From contig NZ_BPQT01000033.1 of NCBI RefSeq assembly GCF_022179405.1, positions 80,507-144,506 on the forward strand: a stretch of 64,000 nucleotides of DNA, given 5' to 3'. A model generated the notes under the pieces. It searched no databases. It was not told where the DNA came from and saw only the letters and a list, made by a program, of their open reading frames with translations. How positions within the stretch are numbered: the first letter of the stretch is position 1; each line of letters opens with the position of its first letter. Made by a program: the position numbers and the translations under genes. Below, one piece after another: positions 55,483-64,000 of this stretch. This DNA is from Methylobacterium marchantiae (GTDB lineage: Bacteria; Pseudomonadota; Alphaproteobacteria; Rhizobiales; Beijerinckiaceae).

Positions 55483-56085
55483 GAAGGGTCGCCCCTTCGC
55501 TGGTGATCGGCGGGCAGGGATGGACTGGGTTCGATCGGCAATACCGCCAAGCGCCATAGGACGCGGATCGGAGAGTGTCTACGAACCAGTGCGGGTGTCG
55601 GGTCGACCATGCACCACCCTCCTCGGCGGGAACCAGTCGCCGCCAGCCTGCGGGTGATGCAAGATCAGGACGAGATCGTTGCTGAATGCCTGGGAAGCGG
55701 AATCAATGAGGTGCGTTCCGGCACCTCTCTCCGGCCCGGCCGGATGTCACTCGGAGCGGGCCGGTCGCGGTTCCGTCGACTCCCCATTCCAGACGGCCGC
55801 GGTGCCATGACGTTCGCGTCCGCGCAGTCACGATGTCCAGCACGCGCAAGACGACGCGAAATGACGGGCATGCGCATCGTCTTCGTTGTCGCCCGAAATC
55901 CCGGTCTTCCAGTCCATCGATCCGACCGGCTTTCGCTGGCTACCACGTCGGATGTCGATCCAACGACGTCACCCATCGCGAAGACCATGAGGGAAGGACC
56001 TTTCGACCCCCAATCCAGAAGCAAATGTTAGCCAACCATTCAGTCTTTGCGACCATTATTGGTCAAGTCTAGTCGGGATCTTCGA
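55483..56085. other. Intergenic region
   Basis: About 600 bases between the ABC exporter and the small ORF before the chemoreceptor. Open frames here are not supported by RBS or composition. The last 90 bases (about 55990-56080) are AT-rich and probably contain the promoter for the chemoreceptor pair. Confidence 0.35.
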
Positions 56086-56385
56086 ATGCGTTATGTCGCG
56101 GGCATGGGATTGGCGCTCGTCCTTCCCTTTCTGGCGACGGGCACGCCCCGGGCGGGAAGGCCGGTCATCCTGGTCGCCGCACCTTGGGCCGACCCGGTGG
56201 TCGTGGTCGCTCAGGCCGGAGGCCTCGTCATCCGCGGGACGGCGATTCCTTGGATCATCGTGGCGATCTCGGAACGGGACGATTTCGCCGCGAGGCTCGG
56301 CCTTGCCGGTGCATGGCTGACGCTCGACGCCTCCACCATCACCGGCTGCGCCGAGGCCGCCGGGTCATTCAAGTCATGGATATGA
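56086..56385 (+). CDS. Small exported/hydrophobic hypothetical protein
   Basis: A 99-residue protein with an N-terminal hydrophobic segment (MRYVAGMGLALVLPFLATGT) and a hydrophobic remainder (RPVILVAAPWADPVVVVAQAGGLVIR). No recognised family. The ATG at 56086 is preferred over a TTG 39 bases upstream; no strong RBS is visible. It precedes the chemoreceptor gene by nine bases and so is probably co-transcribed with it. Confidence 0.55.
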   Translation: MRYVAGMGLALVLPFLATGTPRAGRPVILVAAPWADPVVVVAQAGGLVIRGTAIPWIIVAISERDDFAARLGLAGAWLTLDASTITGCAEAAGSFKSWI

Positions 56386-56394
56386 GGATCGGAC

Positions 56395-57891
56395 GTGACG
56401 ACTGAACGAAGCGCCACCCTCGACACGATCCGGTCCACATCCGGCAAGATGGTCGTCGCCTGCCTCTGGATGAACGTCGCCCTCATCGTCGGCGTGAATG
56501 CCTGGCGCGGCGCCCTCGCCGGCTTCCCGCTTCTCTGCGCCGCCCTCGCCCTGGCGCTTCTGCCCTCCTGGCTGTCGACCCGCGACCTGTCAGGGCCGCG
56601 CACGCGGATCGTTTCCAGCATGGCCCTGGCGGGTCTCGTCGCGCTGCTGGTGGCGACGCTTCGTCAGGAGGGTGCGGGCCGCGCGCTCCAGGTCGATGCG
56701 CATATGTACTTCTTCGCCTGTCTCGCCATCGTCGCCGCCTGGCTCGATTGGAAGGCGCTGGTGGCATACTCGGCCGTGGTGGCCGTCCATCATGTCGGGG
56801 TGACGCTGCTCCTGCCGAGTCTCGTCTTCCCGGACGGAGGCGGGATCGATCGTGTCCTGCTCCATGCGGCGATCCTGGTGGCCCAGACGGCAATCCTCGT
56901 CTGGCTCGTCTTCACGATCCAGAAATCGGTGGCCGCCAGCGATGCCCTGGCGCGCACCGAGAGCGAGAAGAGCGAGGCCGAGGCCCTGAAGGCCGAGGCC
57001 GAAATCCTGGCCGCGGCCGAGAGGGCCCGCATGCTGACGATGCACCGGCAGGTCCAGGATTTTCACGCCTCGGTGGGCCGTGTCGTGTCGAACGTGGAAC
57101 GCTCCCTCGTCGAGATGGAGACGAGCGCCGACGTCCTCACGGACTTTTCTCGGCGTACGGGCGAAGTGACCTCCGACGCCGCCGCGAATGCGCTTCAGGC
57201 GAGCGGCAACGTGAGGACGATCGCAGAGATCTGCGTCGGCCTGAACTGCGGGGCCGATCAGATCTCGGGGCATCTCGACGTGACGGGAACGGTGACCCGG
57301 GCCGCCACGGAGGAGGCACGCCAGACCGAACGGACGGTGGCCGTGCTGACGGCGGCGGTCGAGCGGATCGGTTCGGTGATCGGCACGATCCGGTCCGTCG
57401 CCGAGCAGACGAACCTGCTCGCACTCAACGCGACGATCGAAGCGGCCCGCGCCGGAGCGGCGGGCCGCGGTTTCGCCGTCGTCGCCAACGAGGTGAAATC
57501 GCTGGCCGGCCAGACCGCGCGCTCGACCGAGGAGATCGCTGCCCAGATCCGCGACGTCCAGGGCGCCACCGAGCAGTCCGTCACCTTCATGCGGGCCTTC
57601 GGCAGCCGGATCGCGGATATCGAAGCCACCACCACGGCCATGGTCGAGGCGATCACGCATCAGCGCAGCGCGACGCTGGCCATGGATGCGAGCGTCGGCG
57701 CCGCCGTGCGGGATACGGAATCGGCCGCGACCCGCGTCTCCGAAGTGGCGGGCACCCTGGGGACCACGACCGAAGTCGCCGGTCACGTCCAGGCCGCCAC
57801 GGCCTCGGTGCGGGAGCAGGTGAGTGTGCTTCGCGCCGTGACCGCGAGTTTCGTCCAGGTGCTCGATACGCCGCCGTCACGCGCCGCGTGA
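56395..57891 (+). CDS. Methyl-accepting chemotaxis protein
   Basis: Chemoreceptor of 498 residues. Hydrophobic segments in about 20-180 suggest a polytopic membrane sensor domain ([55 protein letters not shown]) rather than a classical periplasmic loop. A short coiled coil precedes the cytoplasmic signalling region. The hairpin tip is [20 protein letters not shown] followed by [25 protein letters not shown]. Start is GTG at 56395. It is immediately downstream of a small hydrophobic ORF; the receptor's ligand is unknown. Confidence 0.9.
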   Translation: MTTERSATLDTIRSTSGKMVVACLWMNVALIVGVNAWRGALAGFPLLCAALALALLPSWLSTRDLSGPRTRIVSSMALAGLVALLVATLRQEGAGRALQVDAHMYFFACLAIVAAWLDWKALVAYSAVVAVHHVGVTLLLPSLVFPDGGGIDRVLLHAAILVAQTAILVWLVFTIQKSVAASDALARTESEKSEAEALKAEAEILAAAERARMLTMHRQVQDFHASVGRVVSNVERSLVEMETSADVLTDFSRRTGEVTSDAAANALQASGNVRTIAEICVGLNCGADQISGHLDVTGTVTRAATEEARQTERTVAVLTAAVERIGSVIGTIRSVAEQTNLLALNATIEAARAGAAGRGFAVVANEVKSLAGQTARSTEEIAAQIRDVQGATEQSVTFMRAFGSRIADIEATTTAMVEAITHQRSATLAMDASVGAAVRDTESAATRVSEVAGTLGTTTEVAGHVQAATASVREQVSVLRAVTASFVQVLDTPPSRAA

Positions 57892-57936
57892 CGGCAAGGC
57901 AACGCGGCGGGTCGCGCGTCCCGACGCCCGCCTCGG

Positions 57937-58887
57937 TCAGCGCGCCATGGTCCGACCGGTCGACGGGCCGGAGGATCCAATCCCGCGAGCGAGACGCACG
58001 AAGGCGCGCGGCGGCTGTCCCGTGAGACGGCGGAAAGTCTTCGACATCTGGCTCGCATCACTGAACCCTGCCAGAGGCACGATTTCGTTGAGGCTCATCG
58101 TCCCCGTGGCGATGAGTTCCTGCGCCAGATTCACCCGCTCGCGCAGGATGAACTGGTAGGGCGTGACGCCGAAGGATGTCCTGAATGCGCGAACCAGATG
58201 GCCGATGCTGGTGCCTATGGCATCCGCGAGTTGCTGCAGGCTCAAGGGTTCGGTGAGATGGCCGAGGATCAGGTCGCGCAGAATCGTGGCCTGCGACGAG
58301 GTCAGCGTCGGCCCGCCGCGCCGGGGAGACGCCTCCGCGCTTGAGAACAACTGCAGCAGCGTCGCCGAGACGCTCTCGACCAGCAATGGGCCGCTGGAAC
58401 AGCCCGTCGCCAGGTCGGCCGACACCGCCTGCAAGAGGTGTCCCACCGCGATCTGCGAGCGGGACGGAACGAATTGCGTCCGGACCCGCGTCCTGGCGAG
58501 AGAGACGTCGGTGATGCGCTCGACGGCTTCGGGGGCAAGCCTGAGGGTGAGGGTGCGGAACGGCCCGGTCCAGTCCTCGAACACGGTCGCGCCCGGTTCG
58601 AGGATGGTGATGTTGTCCTCAGCGAAATGGTAGGTCTGGCCGGACCAGCGGAAGCGTTGACTGGACGGGCCCAGCGACAACGCGAAGTGAATGCCCTGCT
58701 GGACGATCGACACCTTCCCGTGACCACCGAGTTGAACGTCGGTAAACCCGATGCCGGCCCATCCGTGGCCCGTGCTCGTCTGAAGGATGGCCTCGACCTC
58801 ACCGTCGAGTTCGATGGTGCAGCCGAATTCGTTCTGATCAATCCGCATCGGCGAACCCATCTCGCATGCAGGACCTCCCATAGGCAT
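57937..58887 (-). CDS. AraC family transcriptional regulator
   Basis: Regulator of about 316 residues. The C-terminal DNA-binding domain has two HTH motifs: LQQLADAIGTSIGHLVRAFRTSFGVTPYQFI and LNEIVPLAGFSDASQMSKTFRRLTGQPPRAFVR. The N-terminal half is a sensor/cupin-like region (TSTGHGWAGIGFTDVQLGGH and onward). In-frame starts occur at 58971, 58887 and 58881; none has an unambiguous RBS, so the start is uncertain. It is divergent from the leader-peptide operon across a 750-base AT-rich region and is the most obvious candidate regulator of it. Confidence 0.85.
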   Translation of the reverse strand: MPMGGPACEMGSPMRIDQNEFGCTIELDGEVEAILQTSTGHGWAGIGFTDVQLGGHGKVSIVQQGIHFALSLGPSSQRFRWSGQTYHFAEDNITILEPGATVFEDWTGPFRTLTLRLAPEAVERITDVSLARTRVRTQFVPSRSQIAVGHLLQAVSADLATGCSSGPLLVESVSATLLQLFSSAEASPRRGGPTLTSSQATILRDLILGHLTEPLSLQQLADAIGTSIGHLVRAFRTSFGVTPYQFILRERVNLAQELIATGTMSLNEIVPLAGFSDASQMSKTFRRLTGQPPRAFVRLARGIGSSGPSTGRTMAR

Positions 58888-59635
58888 GTCTCGCCATCGA
58901 TGCTCCGTTGCAACGCGTGGGTGCATTCGATCGGAGAAGATCGCGTCTCCGAAAATCACTTCCGGCACCACTAAAGCGGCACGTGAAGATCAGTCAAATT
59001 GCATTGTCACGGAAGTCGTAACGCCCCGCAAGGATGCGGCGCAATAAAAATTCCGTTGTCGAGGCAGGCTTTAGTGCGGGACGTCTTATCTTCTTCGTTT
59101 GACTTCGCGGCCCAGCGATGCACGCGTTGGCTTGATCCAATATCAGACCAATTTTATTCGCCCTATTGATGAGCTCATCATTCCAAGCGCACTTGTTCAG
59201 GCAAAGAGAGTTCATTCTCTCTGTCTTGCCCGGCCTTTGGAGAAGCACGTCCCATACGGTCAAGATGCGCGTAAGCGGCACTATAAAGTGCGACAAAATG
59301 TCAATTCATTTTAAAAAACATATCTAGATCAACAACTTAAGTAAGTTGATACAGAATGCCAGATCTCGACTGCCTTCGATCGATATTCGCCAATTCTGAC
59401 AGATGCAGCAGGCACGAATTGGTCCCGAGCACACCGCAGGCACGAGATTCCTCGTCAGGTCAGCAATCGACAACGAGACCTCATCTTCGTTTCGCTTCAG
59501 GCCTACGAGCGAGATCGGCGCTTGATGCCTGAGCTGAGGTGTGTAGTCTGAATGGCAGGAAGCAAGTTCAACTGCTTCCAAGTATAACACGAAGAGAAAA
59601 CCATCGATCTACCTAAGACACTTTGGAGAGAAAAT
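58888..59635. promoter_or_regulatory. AT-rich region upstream of the peptide-export operon
   Basis: About 750 bases of visibly lower GC than its surroundings (near 45% in 59100-59340). It holds a perfect 16-base palindrome CAACTTAAGTAAGTTG at 59333-59348 and a small hairpin (GGAAGCA / TGCTTCC, 59558-59579) just before a TATAAC element at 59583-59588. A GGAGAG RBS precedes the peptide ATG. Short frames on either strand have weak starts and no family. The composition suggests either acquired DNA or a region bound by AT-preferring regulators. Confidence 0.55.
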
Positions 59636-59845
59636 ATGTCTTCCACGAATGACACCATCCGCTCCCTCGAGGCATCCGAACTCGACGCCGTCGGTGGCGG
59701 CCTGTCCCTGGGTCTCGGCCTGGAAGTCGATCTCTCCAGCGAACTCGGTGCCGTGTCCGGCGTCGTCGGCCAGGTCGGCGGGCTCGTGAGCGGTCTCGTC
59801 GGCGGCCTGCTCGGGGCGGTCGGCGGTCTGCTCGGAGGCCATTGA
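59636..59845 (+). CDS. Double-glycine-leader peptide precursor (microcin-like)
   Basis: A 69-residue precursor. The leader matches the C39-protease consensus with cleavage after Gly22: Gly at -1/-2, Val19 at -4, Leu16 at -7, Glu15 at -8, Leu11 at -12 (SLEASELDAVGGG). The 47-residue core has no Cys. It is about one-third Gly with many Leu/Val (GLVGGLLGAVGGLLGGH at the end), resembling GxxxG-type membrane-active bacteriocins or a secreted amphipathic peptide. A GGAGAG RBS lies before the ATG. The exporter genes follow directly. Whether it is a bacteriocin or a signal is unknown, and no immunity gene is recognised. Confidence 0.8.
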   Translation: MSSTNDTIRSLEASELDAVGGGLSLGLGLEVDLSSELGAVSGVVGQVGGLVSGLVGGLLGAVGGLLGGH

Positions 59846-59887
59846 GCCCCGACGCGACCGATCTCGTCATTCCTGATCGGTGAATAG

Positions 59888-59915
59888 GCGCGGTGGGCCG
59901 AGAGGCCCGCCGCGC
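59888..59915 (+). promoter_or_regulatory. Strong intercistronic hairpin after the peptide gene
   Basis: A 12-base-pair GC-rich stem (one G-U) closed by a GAGA (GNRA) tetraloop lies between the peptide gene and the HlyD gene. A second 7-bp stem (59857-59881) precedes it. No T-run follows, so it probably stabilises the peptide mRNA or lowers read-through, giving more peptide than exporter. Confidence 0.55.
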
Positions 59916-59981
59916 GTCTCGTGAATAGAAGCCGCAAGGCCGAGGAACGCCGCCTTTCGGCGAGGAGGATCGCCGAACTCG

Positions 59982-61259
59982 ATGACGTCGCCGCTCTTTC
60001 GCGCTGAGGTCGCGCAAGCCCGCCGGGATTCCTGGCTGGGCGAAGCTCAAGTCGTGCAACCTCTCTCGATCCGGCTGATGACCGCGATCACGATCCTGAT
60101 CACGATCGCCGCGATCCTCTACGTCGTCTTCGGCACCTACACGCGCCGGATCCACGCTTTCGGCATGCTGACGCCGGATGTCGGCCTCATCACCGTCGCG
60201 AGCCCGGTGGCCGGGCGCGTCAGCGCGTCGGGGGTGAAGGAGGGCGATCGGGTCGTACAGGGCCAGCTTCTCTACACCCTCGACCTCGATGCCGTTTCGG
60301 CCAACGGTCCGACGCAGCAGCGCATCATCGACCAGCTGGCCAAGCAGAAAGAGACGATCAAGGCGCAATCCAGGCTGCGCTCGGCCATGGCGGCCACCGA
60401 GAAGCGCTCCCTCGCGGAGCAGATCGACAACCTTCAATCCCAATCGCGGCAGTTGGAGGAGCAGGTCCAGCTCCAGGAGAAGCTGGTGCCGCCGCTGAAG
60501 GAGCGGGTCGACGTCCTCGCCAAGGCGGTGAGCGACGGCTTTGCCCGCTCGGCCGACCTCCAGAACCAGAACTACCTCTACCTGCAGGCGAGTTCGCAGC
60601 TGGCGCAGTTCCGCAACTCGCGCCTGCAGCTCATCGGCAAGGTCGGCGAGCTGCAGGCGACGCTGGCCACCTTCGACGACAAGCTCGCCCGCGATCTCGC
60701 CGAGATGGACCGCACCGCCGCCCAGCTGGAGCAGCAGCGGGCCGAGAGCGAGGCCCGCCGGGCCATCGAGGTCCGGGCGCCCGAGAGGGGCATCCTCACC
60801 TCGATCCGGGTCCAGGCCGGCCAGGGCGTGGCGGCGGGTGCCACCCTCCTCACCCTGCTGCCGAGCGACGGCCGGCTGCAGGCGAACCTGTTCGTCGAAT
60901 CCTCGGCCATCGGCTTCATCGATACGGGCGAGGCGGTGATGCTGCGCTACGCGGCCTTCCCCTTCCAGCGCTTCGGCCTCTATCGCGGCATCGTCGCGGA
61001 GGTGACGCGGGCACCGCTGGAAGCCGCCGACCTGCCGGAGGCCGCCGGGGCCAAGGCGAAGAACGGCGACGGCATCTACCGCATCATCGTGCGCCCGGAC
61101 GAGAACAGCGTGATCGCCTATGGCGAAAGCCGGCGCCTTGAGGCCGGGATGCGGGTCGAGGCCGACATCGCACTGGAGAAACGCCCCCTCTATCGCTGGC
61201 TCCTCGATCCCCTCTACCGGGTCAAGCGCAGCGTCGATCTCGTGACCCAGGGCGGATGA
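59982..61259 (+). CDS. HlyD family periplasmic adaptor (peptide export)
   Basis: Membrane-fusion protein of 425 residues. One span (about 33-52, TAITILITIAAILYVVFGTY) anchors it. The biotinyl-lipoyl-like beta domain is seen around VASPVAGRVSASGVKEGDRVVQGQLLYTLD, a long coiled-coil hairpin spans about 110-260 (RIIDQLAKQKETIKAQSRL to AQLEQQRAESEARR), and the beta-barrel follows. It bridges the inner-membrane ABC transporter and an outer-membrane channel, which is not encoded here. The ATG has an upstream GAGGAGG RBS. It ends four bases before the ABC gene. Confidence 0.9.
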   Translation: MTSPLFRAEVAQARRDSWLGEAQVVQPLSIRLMTAITILITIAAILYVVFGTYTRRIHAFGMLTPDVGLITVASPVAGRVSASGVKEGDRVVQGQLLYTLDLDAVSANGPTQQRIIDQLAKQKETIKAQSRLRSAMAATEKRSLAEQIDNLQSQSRQLEEQVQLQEKLVPPLKERVDVLAKAVSDGFARSADLQNQNYLYLQASSQLAQFRNSRLQLIGKVGELQATLATFDDKLARDLAEMDRTAAQLEQQRAESEARRAIEVRAPERGILTSIRVQAGQGVAAGATLLTLLPSDGRLQANLFVESSAIGFIDTGEAVMLRYAAFPFQRFGLYRGIVAEVTRAPLEAADLPEAAGAKAKNGDGIYRIIVRPDENSVIAYGESRRLEAGMRVEADIALEKRPLYRWLLDPLYRVKRSVDLVTQGG

Positions 61260-61263
61260 TCGC

Positions 61264-63375
61264 GTGAGCCTGCTGAGCAATCTCCAGTTCGGCTTCGGCC
61301 GGCGTGTGCCCGTCCTGCTCCAGGCGGAGGCCGCCGAATGCGGCATGGCCTGCCTCGGCATGGTGCTGGGCTATCACGGCCGCCACGTCGATCTTGGTGC
61401 CCTGCGCCGGCGCCATGCCCTGTCGCTCAAGGGCATGACCCTGCGCAACCTCGTCGACCTGGCGGGCTCGATGGGCCTCGCCACGCGGGCCCTGCGGGCG
61501 GAACTGAAGGACCTGCCCAAGCTCAAGGCGCCCTGCATCCTGCATTGGGGCCTCAACCATTTCGTCGTGCTCACCGCGGTTCATGGCCGGGGCATCGTCA
61601 TCCACGATCCCGCGCGCGGGCGCCGCAAGCTCACCTTCGCGGAGGCCTCGCGCGAATTCACCGGCGTTGACCTGGAAGCGAGCCCGACCACGAGCTTCGT
61701 GCGCGAAAAGCGCCGGCGCGGGCTGGCTCTCGGCGACCTGTTCAGGACGATCGGCGGCATCCGCCCGGCCCTCGCCCAGATCCTGGCCCTGTCCCTCGGG
61801 ATCGAACTCGTCGCGATCCTGATGCCGATCGCCTCGCAGATCGTCATCGACGAGGTCATCGTCAACGCCGATCTCGACCTGCTTCTGGTGGTGGCGGTGG
61901 GTCTCGCCCTGCTTCTCACCGTCCAGCTCGTCCTCTCGGTGGCGCGGACCTGGGCGATCATGCTCACGGGGACCAAGCTGAACTACCAATGGTCGGGAAG
62001 CCTGTTCGACCATCTCTCGCGCCTGCCGCTGGACTATTTCGAGAAGCGCCATGTGGGCGACGTGATCTCGCGGTTCGGCTCGCTGGCGACGATCCAGAAG
62101 GGGCTCACCACCGATCTCGTCCAGGCGGTCCTCGATGGCATCATGTCCATCGGGATGCTCGCCATGCTGGTGGTCTATGGCGGCTGGCTCTCCCTCGTCG
62201 TCGTCGCCTCGACGGCGCTCGCCGCGGCGCTGCGGATCGCCGCCTATGCCTCCTACCGCGAGGGCACCGAGGAGGCGATCGTCGCCGAGGCGCGCCAGCA
62301 GAGCCATTTCATCGAGACCGTGCGCGGCATGGCGAGCGTGAAGCTCCTCGACCTGCGCGAGCGTCGGCGCGGCACCTGGATGAACCATTTCGTCACGTCG
62401 CTGAACGCGCGGCTGCGGCTCCAGCGCCTCGACCTCGTCTTCGGCCGTGCCAACGAATTGCTCTTCGGCCTCGACCGGCTGCTGCTCCTGGTTCTCGGGG
62501 CGCGGGCCGTCATCGATCAGTCGATGACGCTCGGCATGCTGGTGGCCTTTCTCGCCTATCGCGACCAGTTCTCGCAGCGGATCGGAAACCTGATCCAGTC
62601 GGGCTTCCAGCTGCGCATGCTCAACGTCCAGACCGACAGGCTGTCGGACATCGTCATGAGCGAACCGGAAGAGGGGTCCGGCTCGACCCTGGACCCGGCC
62701 TCCCCCGCCCTGGCCCAGCCGGCGGACCGGACGGGGACGGTCGCCGTGAGGGACCTCGCCCTGCGCTACGGTGCGGACGAGCCCTGGATCTTCCGCAATC
62801 TCGGCCTCGACGTACCGGCTGGGACGAGTTTCGCCATCACCGGTCCCTCGGGCTCGGGCAAGACCTCGCTGATGAGGATCATGATGGGCCTCCTGCCCGC
62901 GAGCGAGGGGCGGGTTCTTGTCGACGGACAGGAGATCCGGACCCTGGGAGCCGCCGCCTATCGCCGCCGGATCGCGGGCGTGATGCAGAATGACGGTCTC
63001 TTCGCCGGCTCCATCGCCGAGAACATCGCCAGTTTCGACGAGCGGCCCGATGCTGGCTGGATCGAGGAATGCGCGGCGCGCGCGGCGATCCTCGCCGACA
63101 TCAAGCGCACCCCGATGGGATTCGAGACGCTGGTGGGCGACATGGGCTCCACCCTCTCCGGCGGCCAGAAGCAGCGGGTCATCCTGGCCCGCGCGCTCTA
63201 TCGCCGTCCCGAGATCCTGTTCCTCGACGAGGCGACGAGCCATCTCGACGAAGCGACCGAGGCCGTCATCGCCGATGCGTTGCGCGACCTGCGCATGACC
63301 AGGATCATCGTCGCCCACCGTCCGGCCACCATCGCAGGGGCGGACCATGTCTTCACCCTGACGCCGGCCGCCTGA
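61264..63375 (+). CDS. C39-peptidase ABC transporter (peptidase-containing exporter)
   Basis: PCAT of 703 residues. The N-terminal C39 cysteine protease is intact: Gln20 (oxyanion), catalytic Cys26 in AEAAECGMACLG, His99 in LNHFVVLTAV and Asp115 in IHDPARG. Six membrane spans follow (about 160-440). The ATPase has Walker A GPSGSGKTSL near 527, signature LSGGQKQR near 630, Walker B ILFLDEATSHLD near 652 and an H-loop in IVAHRPATI. It should cleave the leader after the double glycine and export the core. The start is a GTG four bases after the HlyD stop. Confidence 0.93.
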   Translation: MSLLSNLQFGFGRRVPVLLQAEAAECGMACLGMVLGYHGRHVDLGALRRRHALSLKGMTLRNLVDLAGSMGLATRALRAELKDLPKLKAPCILHWGLNHFVVLTAVHGRGIVIHDPARGRRKLTFAEASREFTGVDLEASPTTSFVREKRRRGLALGDLFRTIGGIRPALAQILALSLGIELVAILMPIASQIVIDEVIVNADLDLLLVVAVGLALLLTVQLVLSVARTWAIMLTGTKLNYQWSGSLFDHLSRLPLDYFEKRHVGDVISRFGSLATIQKGLTTDLVQAVLDGIMSIGMLAMLVVYGGWLSLVVVASTALAAALRIAAYASYREGTEEAIVAEARQQSHFIETVRGMASVKLLDLRERRRGTWMNHFVTSLNARLRLQRLDLVFGRANELLFGLDRLLLLVLGARAVIDQSMTLGMLVAFLAYRDQFSQRIGNLIQSGFQLRMLNVQTDRLSDIVMSEPEEGSGSTLDPASPALAQPADRTGTVAVRDLALRYGADEPWIFRNLGLDVPAGTSFAITGPSGSGKTSLMRIMMGLLPASEGRVLVDGQEIRTLGAAAYRRRIAGVMQNDGLFAGSIAENIASFDERPDAGWIEECAARAAILADIKRTPMGFETLVGDMGSTLSGGQKQRVILARALYRRPEILFLDEATSHLDEATEAVIADALRDLRMTRIIVAHRPATIAGADHVFTLTPAA

Positions 63376-63464
63376 GCGCGGCGTCCCCGGACGGTCCCGC
63401 TACCCGGATCGGCGTCGGTGCGCTAGCTTGCCCACGTCACCACCGGGCTCGCAGGTTGCGGACT

Positions 63465-63983
63465 ATGCGACGCGTCCTCAAGTTCCTCCACACCATGGGT
63501 GCCATCGGCTTGATGGGCGCCATGGCGTGCCTGCTCGTCATGCTAAGCTTCACGCCCGCGCCGACCTCTCTCGCCGGATATGCCCTGATGCGCGGGGCGA
63601 TGGGCGCGGTCGCCACGTGGATCTTCCTGCCCTCGCTGGCACTCACGCTGCTCGCCGGCCTGCTCGCGGTGGCCCAGCGCGCCTTCCACAATGCCGGCTG
63701 GGCCTGGCTGAAGCTCGCCACCGGAATCCTGATGTTCGAGGGCGGCCTCGTCTACGTCCAGGGTCCGATGCGGCAGGAGGCCGACCTCGCCGCCGGTGCC
63801 CTCGCCGGCCTCGTCGATCCCGCTACCCTCGGCGACACCCTGGGCGCGGAGGGCAACACGCTCTGGGTGCTTCTTGCCGTCTCGACGGCCAATGTCGTGC
63901 TCGGCATCTGGCGTCCACGCCTCGTACGGCGCCCGATCCCGGAGCCTGCCGCGGGATCGGTTGCGCCCATGCCCCGGCGCTAG
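63465..63983 (+). CDS. Small polytopic membrane protein (DUF2269-like)
   Basis: A 172-residue membrane protein with about four spans: FLHTMGAIGLMGAMACLLVML, VATWIFLPSLALTLLAGLLAVAQ, a third in the NAGWAWLKLATGILMFEGGLV segment, and NTLWVLLAVSTANVVLGIWRP. The pattern resembles DUF2269-type integral membrane proteins. It is 89 bases downstream of the ABC transporter on the same strand. It could be an unrelated gene or, more speculatively, part of the peptide system, for example self-protection. No RBS is strong. Confidence 0.7.
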   Translation: MRRVLKFLHTMGAIGLMGAMACLLVMLSFTPAPTSLAGYALMRGAMGAVATWIFLPSLALTLLAGLLAVAQRAFHNAGWAWLKLATGILMFEGGLVYVQGPMRQEADLAAGALAGLVDPATLGDTLGAEGNTLWVLLAVSTANVVLGIWRPRLVRRPIPEPAAGSVAPMPRR

Positions 63984-64000
63984 GTGTGAGCTTTCAGGAG

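Noticed and set aside
55609-56031. Open frames on both strands between the ABC exporter and the chemoreceptor genes
   Set aside because: Overlapping frames on both strands, no RBS, no domain pattern; treated as non-coding.
58994-59296. 100-codon minus-strand frame in the AT-rich region
   Set aside because: It begins with a TTG, has no RBS and its product resembles no known protein; the region is better explained as regulatory.
61222-63348. 708-codon minus-strand open frame opposite the C39 ABC transporter
   Set aside because: The opposite strand encodes clear C39, Walker and signature motifs; this frame is its antisense shadow.

Overview
The window is a GC-rich (about two-thirds G+C by eye) chromosomal segment of an alphaproteobacterium. 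The Irr regulator beside fabA-fabB-fabI, a MucR/Ros regulator, DUF3775, DUF6456 and DUF429 proteins, Irr-type iron control and the general protein similarity point to Hyphomicrobiales, most likely Methylobacteriaceae (Methylobacterium or a relative). The genus is inferred from recognised protein families; no rRNA or other taxonomic marker is present. No tRNA, rRNA, CRISPR array, prophage or intact insertion sequence was found.

Layout. 0-8.2 kb: AsmA-like protein, oligopeptidase B, MucR regulator, DUF6456 protein, SufE. 8.3-11.5 kb: PAS/HisKA_2 signalling protein with a degenerate ATPase domain, D-glycerate/glyoxylate reductase family enzyme, SH3 protein. 11.5-15.5 kb: divergent irr and fabA-fabB-(small ORF)-fabI, the type II unsaturated fatty-acid module. 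15.5-21.6 kb: HD-GYP protein, dUTPase overlapping a CitE-type lyase, small ORF, GAF-PAS-GGDEF-EAL protein. 21.7-25.2 kb: periplasmic BTLCP protease, DUF3775, DUF429, Nudix and beta-carbonic anhydrase. 25.3-30.3 kb: DUF4142 protein, universal stress protein, two tandem paralogous exported proteins, cytochrome b and a molybdopterin oxidoreductase. 30.9-36.7 kb: a sulfur locus with serine acetyltransferase, a Family 2B-type encapsulin shell, a cysteine desulfurase with a long low-complexity N-terminal extension (the presumed cargo), then two half-size YeeE/YedE permease genes on the other strand. 36.9-48.2 kb: a catabolic region with YdiJ-like FAD/Fe-S dehydrogenase, threonine aldolase, GntR, serine-glyoxylate-type aminotransferase, MFS carrier, CoA-transferase, enoyl-CoA hydratase and gamma-carbonic anhydrase. 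48.2-55.5 kb: HAD phosphatase, MsrA, YqhA-type membrane protein, DUF2293, MepA endopeptidase and a PglK-like ABC exporter. 56.1-58.9 kb: chemoreceptor and AraC regulator. 59.6-63.4 kb: a compact peptide-export operon with a 69-residue double-glycine-leader peptide, an HlyD-type adaptor and a C39-peptidase ABC transporter. A small membrane protein closes the window.

Two systems stand out. The first is the encapsulin nanocompartment: shell and desulfurase reading frames overlap by 14 bp, and cysE and sulfur-compound permeases flank them, which suggests compartmentalised cysteine-sulfur handling. The second is the leader-peptide/C39/HlyD operon behind an AT-rich 750-bp control region: it looks like a microcin-type or signalling-peptide system whose 47-residue core is about one-third glycine, has no cysteine and has no obvious immunity gene. 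Smaller points include two signalling proteins that have lost canonical catalytic or phospho-acceptor residues, inverted-repeat operators, in-frame 15-bp tandem repeats in two genes and an extragenic palindromic repeat.
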